Shown here: positions 1-13,231 of the stretch, in pieces
How positions within the stretch are numbered: the stretch's first letter is position 1
How the letters are laid out: every line of letters begins with the position of its first letter
Assembly: GCA_036872755.1 (NCBI GenBank)
Contig: JAVHNS010000006.1
Location: 124,001-188,000, forward strand
Source of the DNA: Orbilia blumenaviensis
Taxonomy: Eukaryota > Ascomycota > Orbiliomycetes > Orbiliales > Orbiliaceae
Reading direction: 5' to 3'
Length of the DNA: 64,000 nucleotides
Position numbers and translations under genes: made by a program
Notes under the pieces: model-generated
What the model was told of the DNA's origin: nothing
The model's input: only the letters and a program-made list of their open reading frames with translations
The model's database searches: none

Positions 1-1375
1 AGTGCCGAGCAATTACAAGCCCTGCGGCGAATTGAGTGGGGAAACTTTTACAAAATGGATTTAATGAAAATGGGGTACTTGTTGTTTGCATGTGGCCATA
101 CCAAGTCGACAAGTCTCCGGTGGGCCAATTGGAGTTGTCCGATTGTGCGGCACAGACGAGGCAACTTCGTACAGCTGCATGATACCAGCCTCGTATCTAC
201 AAATTCGAATCTAGCCGATACAAATCTCTCACGAGTTCCTTCCTAGGCCCAGCTGAACCTTTAGCCGGCTAAACTTTGTAACCTGCTAACCGATCTGAAA
301 TGGGACCACGATACTAACGAACTGTGGTGGAACAAGTTTCGTCCCAAATTTTAGAGCCTCAATTCCAGCTGTCCATAAACGCAGCTGTTTCGACGGCAGT
401 TATTAAAAATCAATATGCATATATGCAGTAAGATTCAAGTCTGCAGATTTCACTGGCGTACAGTGCATATTCTTCGCCAATACCCGAAAATAAATTAAAT
501 CAACGTGCATCCTTCAAGGTTGTCTACTGGGATTTCGATACGACTACCAGATCGTTGGGAAAAATTGCCTCAGACCTGCAGCTCCCAAGTGGCTTCGCCA
601 CTGCTTAAATCAGCATTCTCAGAAGCTCGGATAGCCATGGCACCCTAAAGTTTTCCGACAACTCAAGGTTGACAGGTGGATCCTTGTTGCATACTGTTGG
701 CTTTCTGTGTTGTGCGCCGTAGATGTCTATTTGTGTAACCTGCAGAAAGCTGGCTGTTAAGGGCTCCACAATAAGTGGCTTTGTATAGCCATGAGCTGGA
801 ACCATGGCTATTCTGGGAATACAAGTTCGGCGAAGAAACTTGCGTCAAACACAACATGCAGGGACTCAAAACCAACATCGAGCAACATTGGGGCTAAATT
901 TGCGAACGTACCGTGACTCGCGTTCGTCAAATAGTGCAGGCTTTATAACTTAGTACTGCTAAGCTAAGTTCCGCGTGCGGCGGATTGTGACCTTTGGCGG
1001 CCCCGAATTTGAGAAAAATACTTGTTCGACATTTTTATGCTATTTTCGATTCCTCAGAATGCTAGAGTCTATTTATCGTTTGCTAAAATAGATACAAGGA
1101 TGGTGTTCGGGGGTCAAAAAGATAGGTATAGATGCTGTAAATTAAAATTCTTTGTCCGCTTGCTAACTCCAGAACTCCAAGAAAGGATAACGTATATAGG
1201 ATAATGCGTAGAACAGGAAATGCAAATGTAACATCTATATATGCCGCCGCCGGATTGTGAAGTGCTTTGGCAGGGGTACTCTTGAAATGATAAAATCTTC
1301 TAGTCTTGTTAGCTTGAAACCAAAGAACTCCTCTTATGCTGTTTATATGCTTGGGCGCGCGAAATAATTTTTTGT
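1..1375. other. Left-edge intergenic stretch, no gene seen
   Basis: Only short, overlapping open frames without start context, domain or splice partners occur here. Moderately AT-rich unique sequence. Its right end is the 3' flank of the S28 peptidase gene. I see no RNA gene or repeat. Confidence 0.5.
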
Positions 1376-3611
1376 TTATACAACAGCTCTAATTCCCGCC
1401 AAAAATGCAACGATCGAAACAAAAAATGGTATCATCATGGAGGGAATAACGAGTGAAGCGCCCGCATTCTTTCCCTGGGGTGTGTTTTCACCCGACCCAC
1501 CGGTCGCCGAGGCCCCATCCAAGGTGCCTGTCTGAGTGACTGATTCCGAAGTGGACGGCGCTGCAGTCGTTGTTTCTGCTACAGCTCCTTTAGGGTTGAA
1601 TCTCAATGTTGTGCATGGCAACCAACTGCTCATAGCGGAAAACCAAAGATTTTGGGCGTTGGTGGCATCCACAACTGGCGTACCAGTCATAGAGGTACGA
1701 GTTCTGGTTCTGGTGCTGGTGGGAGACCGCAGTGTATTGGAAGGCTCAGGTTCTTCGAAACCGGGAGTTTCAGTCCCAACGTCTTCGCTGAACTCAGACC
1801 CGTGGAAACCGTCTTTGATAACATATCGAAGCTGCGTCCCCGCTGGGAAAGTATCTCCACACCGGGGGATTTCAAGTGTGGATGTATCATTGGTTGGGGC
1901 TCCTTCTTCCTCAGAGTCGATGGAGAGGGCCCTCCATGGATCAAATTCACCATTTGTCCACAGTGTATTCGAGAGTTCAAGGTACCAACCTCGATACTTT
2001 TCGTTAATAGGGTCAACGTTGGGTCCCGCTTCGCTAACTTGATCCGATATTCCGAATGTACTGATGCACGAGTCGATCTGACTTTGCACATCAATGAATG
2101 AAGGGATGAGGTTTTCGACCCGAGAAGTGTTGGCGACTTGGAAGGCACCAAACTCACTACAGACTTGCCATAGCCAGGAGTAGTCATCAAGTCTGTCGTC
2201 CAAGGTTCCGGTCGAAAGCTGTCGTTTGGCTTTATCTTTGCGCTGTGATCTTTGCTGACTCCTAACAGTGTAACTATAGGGGCTGATAGCAGCCACAGCT
2301 TTCGCGTATGCCCTAACAGCCCGCTCAAGGGATTGGGATTCGAAGACACCTTCTGCCTCGCCACTATCGCTGTAAGCAGTTTCCATAATATCACAGAACA
2401 GGCCGAGCGTGCCCCCATTGACTCCGAAATACTGAAAGTCAGCGAAGGGTGTCCAAGCAGCATCTTGCAAGTAGTCCTTTCTAATATCCCAGACGTCTTC
2501 AGCCTCTGGAGTAAATTGCTCCAATGTTTCTTCCCAGTCTTTTTCATAAACAGCATCGATCAATTGATCGACGAGATTGTGATCTCTATTATCCCAGGCA
2601 TCGGAAAGCCATTTTGCAGCAGCCCTAAGATCGGAAGAGCAGTTTTTGTTGTTGATAAGAAGAGCACTGTAATCAGAAGATATTAGCATTGTGTATGACG
2701 GTCTAGATAGTTCAAAAATCAAAACTTACTCTTCAATAGCGGTAAAGTATTCCCAGAAGTTCACCTTCAACTGCACCGGGGCAGATGATGCCAAAGTCGC
2801 CTTAAACAGGCCGGGGTTCCGCTTCGTAATCCACGCGCCCCTTGCACCACTGTAGCTAACCCCAACCCACACCCATGGAGTTTTATCTGGAGTTAAAGCC
2901 TGCTTTGGGTATTCTTCAAGATCGTAGGTAAAATTCTTTGCGAAATAAACCACATCTTCTAGGGCCTGCTCAATGGTATGATACTTGAAAAACTGCGTGA
3001 GTTCACGCCGGGTCGCTTTAGATAAGTCTTTAGAGACGCTGGTTATCGGGGCGGACTGCCCATAGAATCGATGTTCGAAGAGGATTAATAGACTTTGGCC
3101 GGATTAGACGTGCTATGATATCATGTATGAACTAGAGATGATGCGTACCCGTTAAAACGCTTGGCCATGGCTACCGAAAATTCGTCTTCATCGACTAACC
3201 CTTTCGCGTGGGGCCCAATAGACGCTTCGCCAATATCGTGAACTAGTTAAATACGTAAGCCTTATGTGCGCCCCCCACCTCCCACACAAACAACATCTAC
3301 TAACAAATAACTGGGCCACCAGGCTTATAGTAAGCTTCCTGAACGAAATAGCGACACTTGATAGTCTCGTTATTGTTGGCACCAAAATGATCCAGCGGCA
3401 GCTCCACGAACAACGGATAGTCTGTCGGATCTTTCCCCAAGGCCGGTTTAAGGCGGTTCATAACTGTCGAAAACTTTTCGACCTGTTGGTCTCGATGCTT
3501 CTTCCGTAGTAAGTCTGTACTGAATCTCGACACCGAATCCTTCCACTGCACTGTTGCTGACGCCACCCATACGTTCGCCGCCAAAACGGCGAAGAAAATG
3601 TTTATCTTCAT
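1376..3611 (-). CDS. Secreted S28-family serine carboxypeptidase, GPI-anchor type
   Basis: Peptidase family S28 (prolyl carboxypeptidase/dipeptidyl peptidase II fold), predicted extracellular or wall-bound, cleaving at proline. I rebuild four exons: 3611-3305, 3242-3149, 3092-2730, 2666-1376. All phases close to give 684 aa. A signal peptide (about residues 1-19) begins the chain. The family motif EHRFYGQS is at 140-147. The nucleophile is Ser213 in GVSYSGA, the acid is Asp497 in NGEFDPW, and the likely base is His543 in KDGFHGS, so the triad looks complete. After about residue 555 a Ser/Thr/Pro-rich stalk leads to a hydrophobic C-terminus ending in RAVV, which reads as a GPI-anchor signal and makes the protein longer than the usual 500-550 aa. 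The family and triad rest on motifs seen. The anchor and the exact exon ends are inferred. Confidence 0.9.
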
Positions 3612-4633
3612 CGATTAGATATTACTCCCACCTCCAGGGTAACAGCAACGGAAAGGCAAAAAGCAAAAAACAAGTTGTTGTGAGAGATGAAGTCGAAGGA
3701 AGGCACGTTTTGAACCATCTTTGAGGGAAATGGCATCGAGGGTCCTTATGTAGTAAGGAGGGTTACGTTCGGTAACTTCTCATCTGGGGGGGTTAGGCGT
3801 CGATGTGGGTCGGAGTATTTCGTGTCTCATGGCAATTCCACCCTTGGCCATCAGGGCACTTTCTTGGAAAGGGAATCCGGCACCGGAAACGCCAAATCTA
3901 ATTCGTTGGATATCCTTGCCATGGTGCGCCAATGCAGTTTAGCCCCACCGATTGTGGCTCCCATGACGAACTGGTTCTACATTGGAGTTTGGCGCTGATG
4001 GCTGAAGGGACTGTCATTTTTCCTGCTGACGAGTCGATGTCTCCGAAGCCTAACGAGAAGGCCGTTGGGCGATTTTACTATTATGTTTCATACAAATTTA
4101 CTTGCATTCTACGTCTCAGCGTCGCGAAACCTCGCTGATACGCACCCGCCGGCCAAGCCAAGGTCAGGAGCAAAGATGCGAATCAGAACATCTCACGCCA
4201 AACGTTTTGATGCAAGGTTTGGTCAATTTCGCGTCTAACCTATATTTTTCGCATTGGCACGGGCTCTTGGGCATACCTGATATATTTCGAGCCGTGCTTG
4301 CCGAACTACCCGGCAGTTACTAGCACGATGTCCACTATTTAGCCTTGCGAGCCAATACATCGTTCCTCTGGGCTAGGGCTAGGTCAATATCACGGTGAGA
4401 ATCACGCATGTTGACGGTCGGGATTGGATTCCAAGTATAGCCCGTATTTTAGTTATTATCGTCAGCAAACAATGGGCAATGCAACAATATATGACTATCG
4501 ACAGACCCCCAATCCAACGTTCGGCCCGAGCATCCTTGCATCCATCCTAGCTAAATCCAACATTAAAAAAGAAGGTACAAACTGAGCATACCTACATGAA
4601 TCCGCACTAAAACAAAAAGCCATGATTTTACTT
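3612..4633. other. Intergenic between two divergent-function secreted genes
   Basis: This holds the upstream region of the S28 peptidase (right of 3611) and the 3' flank of the eight-cysteine secreted protein. Open frames here are short and lack domains. No repeat or RNA gene seen. Confidence 0.5.
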
Positions 4634-5559
4634 CTACAGACAGTTCCCACTGAGTGACATCCGAACGGCAGCAGCGTAGGTGGTGGTGTCCCACCAGTGG
4701 CCTTTTATTCGGTTATCACCGTGAATGAACTCACCACAATCCTTCACAATTTCCCCGGCGGCGCCAGAAAGCCGATCGCACCGAATCTCGAGCCTCGTAG
4801 TGCGCTAACGGTAGACGGATTAGTTAAATTACCGGGGAAGGGCCAGGTGTGATTACGGGTCCAAACATGCAGGCCACTTACATCATTGCACAATTCCACC
4901 TTTGAACCATACTCACAGTAACTCTTTGCACAAATATGGGGGTCGGCACCGCACCTATGTGAAAAAAATAAAATGATTAGACTCAACCATGAGCTCACTT
5001 ATAAATGCAAACGGGATCCACTCACATAACTCCAGCCTCCCCAACAACCCTGAGCCAGGGAATGGCAAAGCCTTCAATCACCCATCCCTCCGCATAGTTC
5101 CCAGGCAGCGCGTTGCAGGTTGGTCTGTTCTTGAAATACCGTTTTACAAGCGAAGGATTATCAGTTGTTGGCGTTGGGGCAAAGCGCTTGGCTTTTTCTT
5201 TTGTGGGAGCTAAGAAATTAGCCACATCGAGTGGCGGTTCCCACCCAGGGTTCAGAGCCAGAATTTGGGGTAAGACTTCCTAGAGAACACGGAGAATTAT
5301 CAGACGATGATTATGGCGATCGGGATTCAGAACCCCTGAGTCTTTAAATTTATACCTGGAGAGTTCCTTGCAAGTCCAGTTCGGGGCCGCCCTCAATCGA
5401 GCCTGTCCAACGCATAGGACCATATTCAGGATTGGCTAGCAAGTTGCTGGTCGGCTCGCCAGTTGGCTCGCTGGCCGGGTCACCAGTCGGGGCAGACAAC
5501 ACTGGAACAGCGTTTATAAACAGAGCCAAGCTCGAAAAAACAATGGCTTGGAATTTCAT
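4634..5559 (-). CDS. Small secreted eight-cysteine protein (233 aa)
   Basis: Four exons: 5559-5356, 5279-5026, 4954-4882, 4804-4634. Every junction uses GT...AG and the phases close. The signal peptide is MKFQAIVFSSLALFINAVPV and following. Residues about 23-90 form a low-cysteine pro-region with Pro/Thr/Glu and two Lys-Arg pairs, which are possible Kex2 sites. The C-terminal domain has eight cysteines: RPTC, VMC, HIC, SYC, ELC, IRC, KDC and GNC. The order CEYGSK..LCND...C..L...A..IV.DC...GHWWDT..Y matches a recurring pattern in fungal small secreted proteins, but I cannot attach a named family or activity. The intron ending at 4805 is the deciding one: reading through it stops early, while splicing continues the cysteine pattern to GNCL. 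It could be an effector or a wall protein; function is unknown. Confidence 0.8.
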
Positions 5560-8500
5560 CTTTGGCGAATGTATTCACGCGACTAGTTAATTCGTGGTGG
5601 GTCCCTTTGAAGTTTGAACACGAACAAAAAGAGCTAAGTAATTGCTGGCGGTAGGAGTCCACCGGGGCGCGCGGTTATAAGACTGGGAAGGCCTTACAAA
5701 TTGTAGAGCTAGTGGGTGGATAGCAGGACGGGGTGTCGATCGATCACTAAAGGGGAAAGCTAACTTTCTTATATAACTTCAAGCCTGAGCTCCTAAAGTG
5801 ATCTCTCTTTAGAATCGAAACGAACGTTCGAACACTGCGTTTCCATGCGATTGGTGCCACTGTGCCAGGCTTGCGTTCATCTGGAAATGCATCAACTCCA
5901 CAATACCATTCGCTAATCCTAATATTCGCTCTCGTCTCGATTCTTTCCTCGCGGCACAGCGGGTATTTGCTGGCCAAGATGGGTTGGGACCAGGTCACTT
6001 GCAGCGCTTCATGCGTGCCCAGGCCAGGCAGATGGTCAAAACAGGCGAGTGAGAGCTGAAGGTGGACCAGAAGTTTTTCGTTCGGAATATGCAGATGTCA
6101 CCGAATCATATGCCGTTTCTCGGAGAAACACACAAAAAACGGCGTACATTCTTGCTGCCCGTTTCCCGCGGCTACTCGTTGTATGGGGCACATGTGCACA
6201 CTGTCAAAGAGCTTCCGCCGTTTCAACGGCCCGACAGCTATCGACAATGCCACGCTTCTCTCGCTCCTGCATCGGCCGGTATTGAGACACCGTAGCGAAT
6301 CCTGTCACCCCTGACAAGGATATATTTCCGCGGAAAAAGTTCCGATAGGGTTTCATTGTCTTGTGCTTATAAACCGACGAGGGTTTTCATACGAGCGAGC
6401 ATAGTCCGTAAAGCTGTTAGGTTCATCATCGAAACCGCTGGGTTATTTATGCAGATGCACTATTGTATTCATCCATATATACCGCGGTATCCCTACATTC
6501 TAGAAGTCGGTCGAGTCGGGAGGGAAGAAAAATAGACGAAACAGGTAAATTTTGGGGCAAAGTAGGAAGGCATAAGCTTAGTCTGGGACAGGCGCATTTG
6601 ACGGGGGTCTAGGAATGCGCTCATAACTGCGGGCCTGTTTTGTCTTGAATCTGTGCCACAGGAGTACATCATAAACGGGGTGAACCAGGTCGGCCGGGCG
6701 AGTTGGCTGTTTTTGTTACGTTTTATTGCGAAGGACTGGCCATAACCAGCTGATACGAGCTAACTGACTTCTGGACGGTGGGGTAAAAGAGAAGCGAGCC
6801 GACTTTGAACTGTGCCATTGAGCACCTCGAGATGCGTGAAATTCACGAATATCACCTTTGTGGGTCCACTCCGTCGGTGTTGCCGGCGTTTGCCAGGCCC
6901 GAATGTACACCATACGTTCGTGTGATTAAATCATATAATTCTAGATCTTACCTAAAGATACTGAGTCAACTGTACAATATCTGGGCAGACGAAAACAGCG
7001 GCGTCGAGAAAATTTTCATGGTCTACGTAGACATGATTTCGTTAGTGTATCGTATGATACGGTTGGCAAATTATATATGCGCATGACCAACCCTGGTGCA
7101 TGTACAATTTCGAAGACGGGTTCAAAAGTCCCACCTTCAACTTTTTGCCAACCAATGGGATATCATGTGCCGGATCCGAAATCGATAGATACACCGATTT
7201 TGGTTTCACTACCACTAAATGCTAATAAATACATTTGTGGTCAACGCCATGCTATAGCTCCAGAGCTAGCTCTGTAGCAACTCCATATGTCCGGCACATA
7301 TGACACCAGAACTGAAAATGAAGTATTTGAGAAGGCTGAAGATTTTAGATGCTTTAGTCAATACAGTAGTGTAATTTGATCTAGTAAGTTGAAAATCACT
7401 TGATAGGTTTGCCTTTGTGGAGAGGTCGATTACCCGCTCGTTGGAAATGTATCCACTGTGGGGGTTGAGATATCATGTTTTATCAAAACTTTTAACAAGC
7501 ACCTGACAGGTGGAGACTATGCACTGCGCAAAATTTGTAACAGATTGCTGCACGTTCCACATCTCCTCGATGCCTTAGGGGACGTCTAATCCCACTTAGA
7601 ATATACCTACATCTCAGGATCAGATCAGTTTCAATGGGACTAAGCTGAAGGCCGTACATAGTCCGTGTATAACGGTTTTCGAAGAACGACGGCTTTCATT
7701 TTAGTCCGGGTCTACCAGTTAGTAGTTGACATGTCGTAAGCTTATAGCGCTTGCTATGCGGCGCACGGCACGGTATACATGGCACCGGTATGTTATTCCC
7801 TCCTGTCGTCGGCGATACATTTCCGAGGCTATATATTCCGTTTGTGGAATCTAGTTCCTAATAGTTTATTTTCTATATCTCTAGGCAAGGTAGTCCGATC
7901 CTTGGCTATGCCTTAAAAACCTACAGGGTGTGCACGTGCGCCTTAAGAGATGTTGATATTATAATATGTTAACTATCGCCAGCTGACTGAATTTCTACTC
8001 GATCTTTCGTGAGACTATACTATGCTACCATCTCGCTGGCGGGACAGCATTGTGGCTCTGCTGGTACCGTTATCTACACACGCTACATTTTATGCGGTGA
8101 TTAATATTTCTTGGCTTTCAACGTGCTGATATCAATCTAAATTATTTATCCCTAATTTTTTCTTGACGTGGAAACCGTGCACTGCAGACCTTGTACGGCC
8201 TTCAACAGCTTAAGCTGATGTCCTAGCAGATGTAAAAAGTTATACTTCAGTAGTTAATGCATAACTTCTGTAGTCATTTCAAGGGGTCCGATCAGGCCAT
8301 CTTCTAAAGCTACCAAAAGCCAGATCAGTACTGCCCCAAAGGTTCTGTATACGGCATGCCCTAAAAACTCATAGCGAGTTACTTAATAGTTGGTGCTCCT
8401 AGATTCGTGTATTCGTGGATTAGAACCGAGTATATATAGTTTAAACATGTACTTGAAAGGATCTTGTTCACAAATACACATATCGTACCTCCGTCGTAAG

Positions 8501-11500
8501 TTAAGAGGTACTATATTCACTTCAACGTCAGAGTAAGTTAAACTTCCGCCAGTGGAATTTAAAATCTTCACCTTAAGCCTGCCTCCAAACTAGTTAGCCA
8601 ACCTTTCATTTTTGCAAACTAAAGTTTGGGACTGAGATTATTGTTTCTACAACTTGTCGCAGGGAAATTTCTTTATGGCGGGTCTACTCCTAGTTATGGT
8701 GGATTATGTTGAGAAGCGGTCCTGCGGAAATGTTGCGAGGCCTTATAGTTTTCGGTCAGTACATTGTGGGTCAGAACAACCCATCCAACTTTTAAGGTTA
8801 GCCCCATTTGGAAATAGCACATGAAGAGTACCGGTCAAGTTCGACGGGGTCCAGACCACGGAAGTTAATTGCAATTAAGTTTAAAGTTGGTCGGGGTTAC
8901 ACACGGCTAAACTTGTTACAAGCTGAACGAACAGACCGGTTAAACTTTACTTCGGTAAATCTTTCTTTGCACGTGGGGGGTTTGTGTACGCAAGACATGA
9001 CTTGCATGCTACTTGTTCTGTGTGAGCCGTAGCTGGCGTTGAAATGGCTTGACATTGTCGACATCTAAGGGTCGAAGCTAATTTCCTTGCCCATCATAAA
9101 GTTATTGGCAAGCCCACGAGGATGCAACAGGCCTCTGTGCATATGTGCACTGAGTTTGCAATAGGTGTCGTCAAACTATTGGGGTAGCCCATATGCGCCT
9201 ATATCATGAGCACATAGCTACATCTGGCTCTTCTGCTTTTCGATCGGGTTGTGAATGTTAACGCCAATATTTAATTAACATCTTATCCATGTTGTAAATT
9301 AGAAAGTAGCACCCGCCAGTGTATATGTTTGCATCCCTAGCCACCCCCAAAGAATACATTATTGATCAATTAATTGAGATATTCGATTTACCACCGACCC
9401 TGTACCCATCCGCTGGGTACTGAACAATTGACTAGCGTTTAAATTTCCATTCTTATATCGAATGATACACTGTCGAATTTTGGAAATAGCATCTGTCAAT
9501 TTAATTTTAACTATGGATACGTAGGCGACATATATCCTAATACATGTGGAGTTGGACTTTAAGGTTTGCACGTTTGATTAATTCTCGGCGAGTGGAGCAT
9601 ATAGATCTTTGCAGTTATGGGCCAAGGGCGTTTATAAGGCCGCCAACTGTTATATAAGGCGGAGGCTAATATAACATCAATGAATATAGTCTAATAAGCA
9701 CCACTCCCTAGGTAACAACATCTATGACTATTTGGAAAGATATGTAGTATACCAGTATAGTTGCCTTGGCTTCGGTAGGTCATATCCGTCGAATGCATCG
9801 CTACGGGTAATATTTATTAATGCTGCCGCCTAACTTTAACGTATGTCTCAGACATCAACGTTAACTGCTTTTCAATGCACCTAAACACCAACGTCCATAG
9901 CTAGCTTTATCGGACGCCAACACCATATGCATGCACATATATGTATTAATAGGTATACAATTCGTATCTGGACCTTAGATCCGACTGATCATGTCGCCAC
10001 AATTGCGACTGCATTAGAAAAATCCAGACTCAAGAACCTCCCAAGCCCAAGCCCGCAAAATATGTTAAAAAAGGCACAGATCGATCACTCCTCTACGGCC
10101 CGACCGGCGCCGGGACCGCTATTTCTCCAAAGATTGAGATTAGCGATCGACTAGAAAGAAAACGCCATGCTGCAATGTGGGAGTTCGAATACCCATCTTG
10201 GTTTGAATATGCGGTATCAAGTCAGTTAACGTACCTAAACGCCCTCAAATCCGTTCATCGGCGGGATCGAGGATTGCCCCTTGTGAAGGAACTCAGTCGA
10301 ATCAAACACCCAATTGAATAGAAGCATGCTTAATATTATATCATCTACATATATATACGGCAGTAAAAAAAAAGATCATCAGATCATAATGACAATATGC
10401 TAACTTTTAAGCTTAAGAAAGCGCTTGCATCAAAGCAAAAAACAACCTTTATCCCAGCATATCCGATCCAACCAAGGGAGCCAAGTCCAACCTTAAAATT
10501 TGTCCCACCCATCGTGTTGGAGCGTGGTATTCCGAACCGGCCAATCGGCATCCCGCGAACCCGCCCCCCAAAATTCTCCACAACTCAACCTTGGGCTGGC
10601 CCAATCGTCTAAGCCCAATCCAAACCCCGCCTTTCAAAGCCCTTTTCCCTTCCACCCACTTTTTTTCCTCCCAAGATCCATTCCCAAGATCGGTGTGGGA
10701 GGGAAAAGCACGCATGCACGGGAAAGCCAACGCCAACAGAGCAATCGGGCGCTAAACAACCATTTCTCATTGCTCAAAGCTTTGAAGTGCCCCCCTTCGC
10801 AAACGTTTAAACTTGCTCAGCTCACACCATTACGGCTGTGAACACGGCCCAGAACATTGAGCACGGAAGCCGGGTCACGCCAACATTGCGCCGGGTTGTA
10901 GAAAAGAAACAACGGTTGGATAGGAAGACGAGGGGGGGATGAGAGACATGAATGAACAATGCAGCCATTGTTCCTCGTTGGATTATCTTATCAACCGTGC
11001 ACACCCACACAAAGGATGCATTCTGAAAAGCTCGATCGGAGCGAGCAAGTAGCGGAACAAAAAGTGGAGAAAAGCAAGCAAGCAAGCAGGAAAAATCAAG
11101 AAAGCAAGAAAAAAAAGCGCCTCAGCCGTCCACAGTGATCTCGCAGGTCTAGAGCGGATTTCTCCTCATCGTAGTACATAAATCCCGTGATGCCCACATC
11201 TTCTCTGTCTAGCTCTTCCTTCCTCCGCCCTGCAGGACAAAAGTTTCAGTAGACGCCCCTACTAAAAAGGCCCCGTTCCCCTTCCTCATCCTCCCTTTGT
11301 CGAGCTTCTTTTCTTTCTTCGACAATTGGCCAGTGCTCTTGAGAACAATAGGTTCGGATCTCGGAATTCGGAACCAGAAAATTATCTGGCGAATAAAGAA
11401 GCTTCTGCCAGCAAACCGAACAGGCGGTTTCAGCTTGCCCCAGGGCCCCTTCCATCTTAGCGACCGCACCGAATCAGGCCTTCTCCAGGCTCAGGTACCG

Positions 11501-11560
11501 GATCTCAACTACTATATCGATCTCTAAAGATTCGAAAAAGAAGAAAAAAAAACCGACACG
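5560..11560. other. Six-kilobase gene desert with CT-rich promoter end
   Basis: No frame longer than about 110 codons is credible, and none shows a domain, signal peptide or splice-linked partner. The 5.7-6.3 kb and 10.4-10.8 kb frames overlap on both strands and look like chance. A few short palindromes occur, for example arms CATATGT/ACATATG near 7284-7302. From about 10.6 kb the plus strand becomes pyrimidine-rich, and 11.1-11.56 kb reads as promoter and 5' leader of the MARVEL gene. No tRNA-like fold found by eye. Confidence 0.5.
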
Positions 11561-12197
11561 ATGAACCCATGCATCACCATCCTCCTGCGTCTAACGCAGC
11601 TGATCTTCGGCGCAATAATCCTCTCGCTCTCCGTCGTGCTCATGCTCGGCCAACGCGCCGGCGAAGCACCAGTGATCACCAAATTCTCGATCTTCCTAGG
11701 CTCCTTCGGCCTCTTTATGGCTGTATTCGGTGTCTTCTCACAGATCTTTGCGGCTATGAGGAACTCCAAGATTGTGGGATACTTTGATTTCGTAGCTGCA
11801 TTATTTCAGTTTGCTGGTGGTGTCGTAAGTTCTTCCTTCCATCCTTCAAAAATCTTCGCAGGTGAAGCTTTCAAGCTCCCCCCAAGCTATCATCTCCAAC
11901 AACACATAAACTAACCTCCAATAAAAATAATAGGCAACAGCTGTCGCCCTAGGACCTGGCATCAACTCCTGCAGCAACAAACGCTGGCGCGAGACCAACG
12001 ATATCGTAAACGGTGGTTACATCGTGGTCAACGGCAACAACTTCGTTTACAGAAACACTCCCTTCGAATCTCGCTGCCAGATGGCGTTTGCGATCACTAC
12101 TTTTGAGTTCTTGATCGGTATGACGTTTGTTATCTCTGGCGTTGCCATGGTTTTGGCGGCGCAGAGGAGGAAAAATCCAGAGCCTGCTAAGTGGTAG
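11561..12197 (+). CDS. MARVEL-domain four-helix membrane protein (Nce102-like)
   Basis: Two exons, 11561-11824 and 11934-12197, encode 175 aa, the length expected for the fungal Nce102/MARVEL group. Four hydrophobic segments lie at about residues 6-28, 42-63, 74-96 and 136-162. The loop between helices 3 and 4 has the Cys-Asn pattern (NSCSNKRW ... ESRCQMA) seen in that group. Proteins of this family sit in plasma-membrane eisosome domains and respond to sphingolipid. The start is the first ATG after a long purine/pyrimidine leader. The intron (GTAAGT...AATAG, 109 bases) is phase 0 between Val88 and Ala89. The C-terminus is short and basic. Identification as MARVEL rests on topology and the cysteine loop. 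Orthology to Nce102 is an inference. Confidence 0.75.
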
Positions 12198-13231
12198 AAG
12201 GCGTATCAACTCCACTTAAAGAGGCATGGGATGGTGGGGATCTAGCTCTTGTCGAACAAGGGATTCGGGTTAAATTTTCTTTTTATACATATTCACTTCT
12301 CATATACCCCTTTTTACGACTGATGTTTACGACATATTTCCTCTTCTTTTTCTTCTCTGGCGGGACTTTTATTTCTTCTTCTTTTTTTTCTGATTAGCGA
12401 CTTCTAGGGATTTACGGACGGACACTTGGATTGGAGTTTCTTGGTTCTTTTTTTTATAACTTACTATTTAATTTCTTCGCCGGCCTAATCAAAGGCAAGG
12501 GGCGTGCGACATCGATCTGGCTCTGATGGTCGTTTATAATCATGTTGCTGGGGGGTACCCCCACGATTTAGTGTATATACAGTCTACTTAGCCATATATA
12601 TCCTCTCATACTCTCTCAACTAGACGGTTCGAGGGGAGAATAATATGAATAAAAACTCTACAATCTACGATTTCTATAGATATTTACTGGGTATCACTGG
12701 AAGGACCATCAACCACTTGATTATAACTTGGAGAATAGCAAAGAATATTCACGAGCAAAGTAGCAATTTTTGCATTCCATTCCGTTCTACCGGTTTCAAA
12801 ACATTCCTCTTAAACCTCTTCGTGATCTATGATACATGCGCATGAGTCGACCAAATCTGGGTATAACAAAACCCGCCCCGCCCCACGCTTTCTGAAGAGC
12901 CTGTACGCTCAAAGACGGCCCGATGGCAATGAAAGAAAAACCGACATCGTAATCAAAAGAAATAATATCAACAAAAAAGAAAAACGGAAAGGTGCAAGGT
13001 TCGAGATCCTGAACACTATCCTCCACGTAACAAAAAAGGTAAAATACCACCATCATAGAAGCAGATGAAAGCAGCCTCGTGAAAGAAGAGATAAAACCAT
13101 GGTAAAAACGACATCACAGACTAGGCTGATCGAAGATACCGGCGACCTAGTAAGCTCCAGCCTCAGTGCCCTTTATTGTTCACGTCAGAGGGAATTTAAC
13201 AGAGGGCCTTTCTGCCGCTGCGACGAAACCA
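12198..13231. other. Convergent 3' flanks, no gene seen
   Basis: T-rich 3' flank of the MARVEL gene (runs of T at 12350-12460) followed by the 3' flank of the minus-strand orphan that ends at 13232. Short frames only. Confidence 0.45.

Noticed and set aside
1536..2101. Two plus-strand frames of 149-168 codons inside the S28 gene
   Set aside because: They are antisense to exon 4 of the peptidase, which has a complete catalytic triad, and they show no domain.
10165..10200. A GTTCGAAT tRNA-like box
   Set aside because: The flanking bases do not make a five-pair stem and there is no A-box or acceptor stem.
10384..10841. Overlapping frames on both strands with Pro- or Gly-rich composition
   Set aside because: They mirror one another through a CT/GA-rich stretch that reads as a promoter; no domain, no splice partner.
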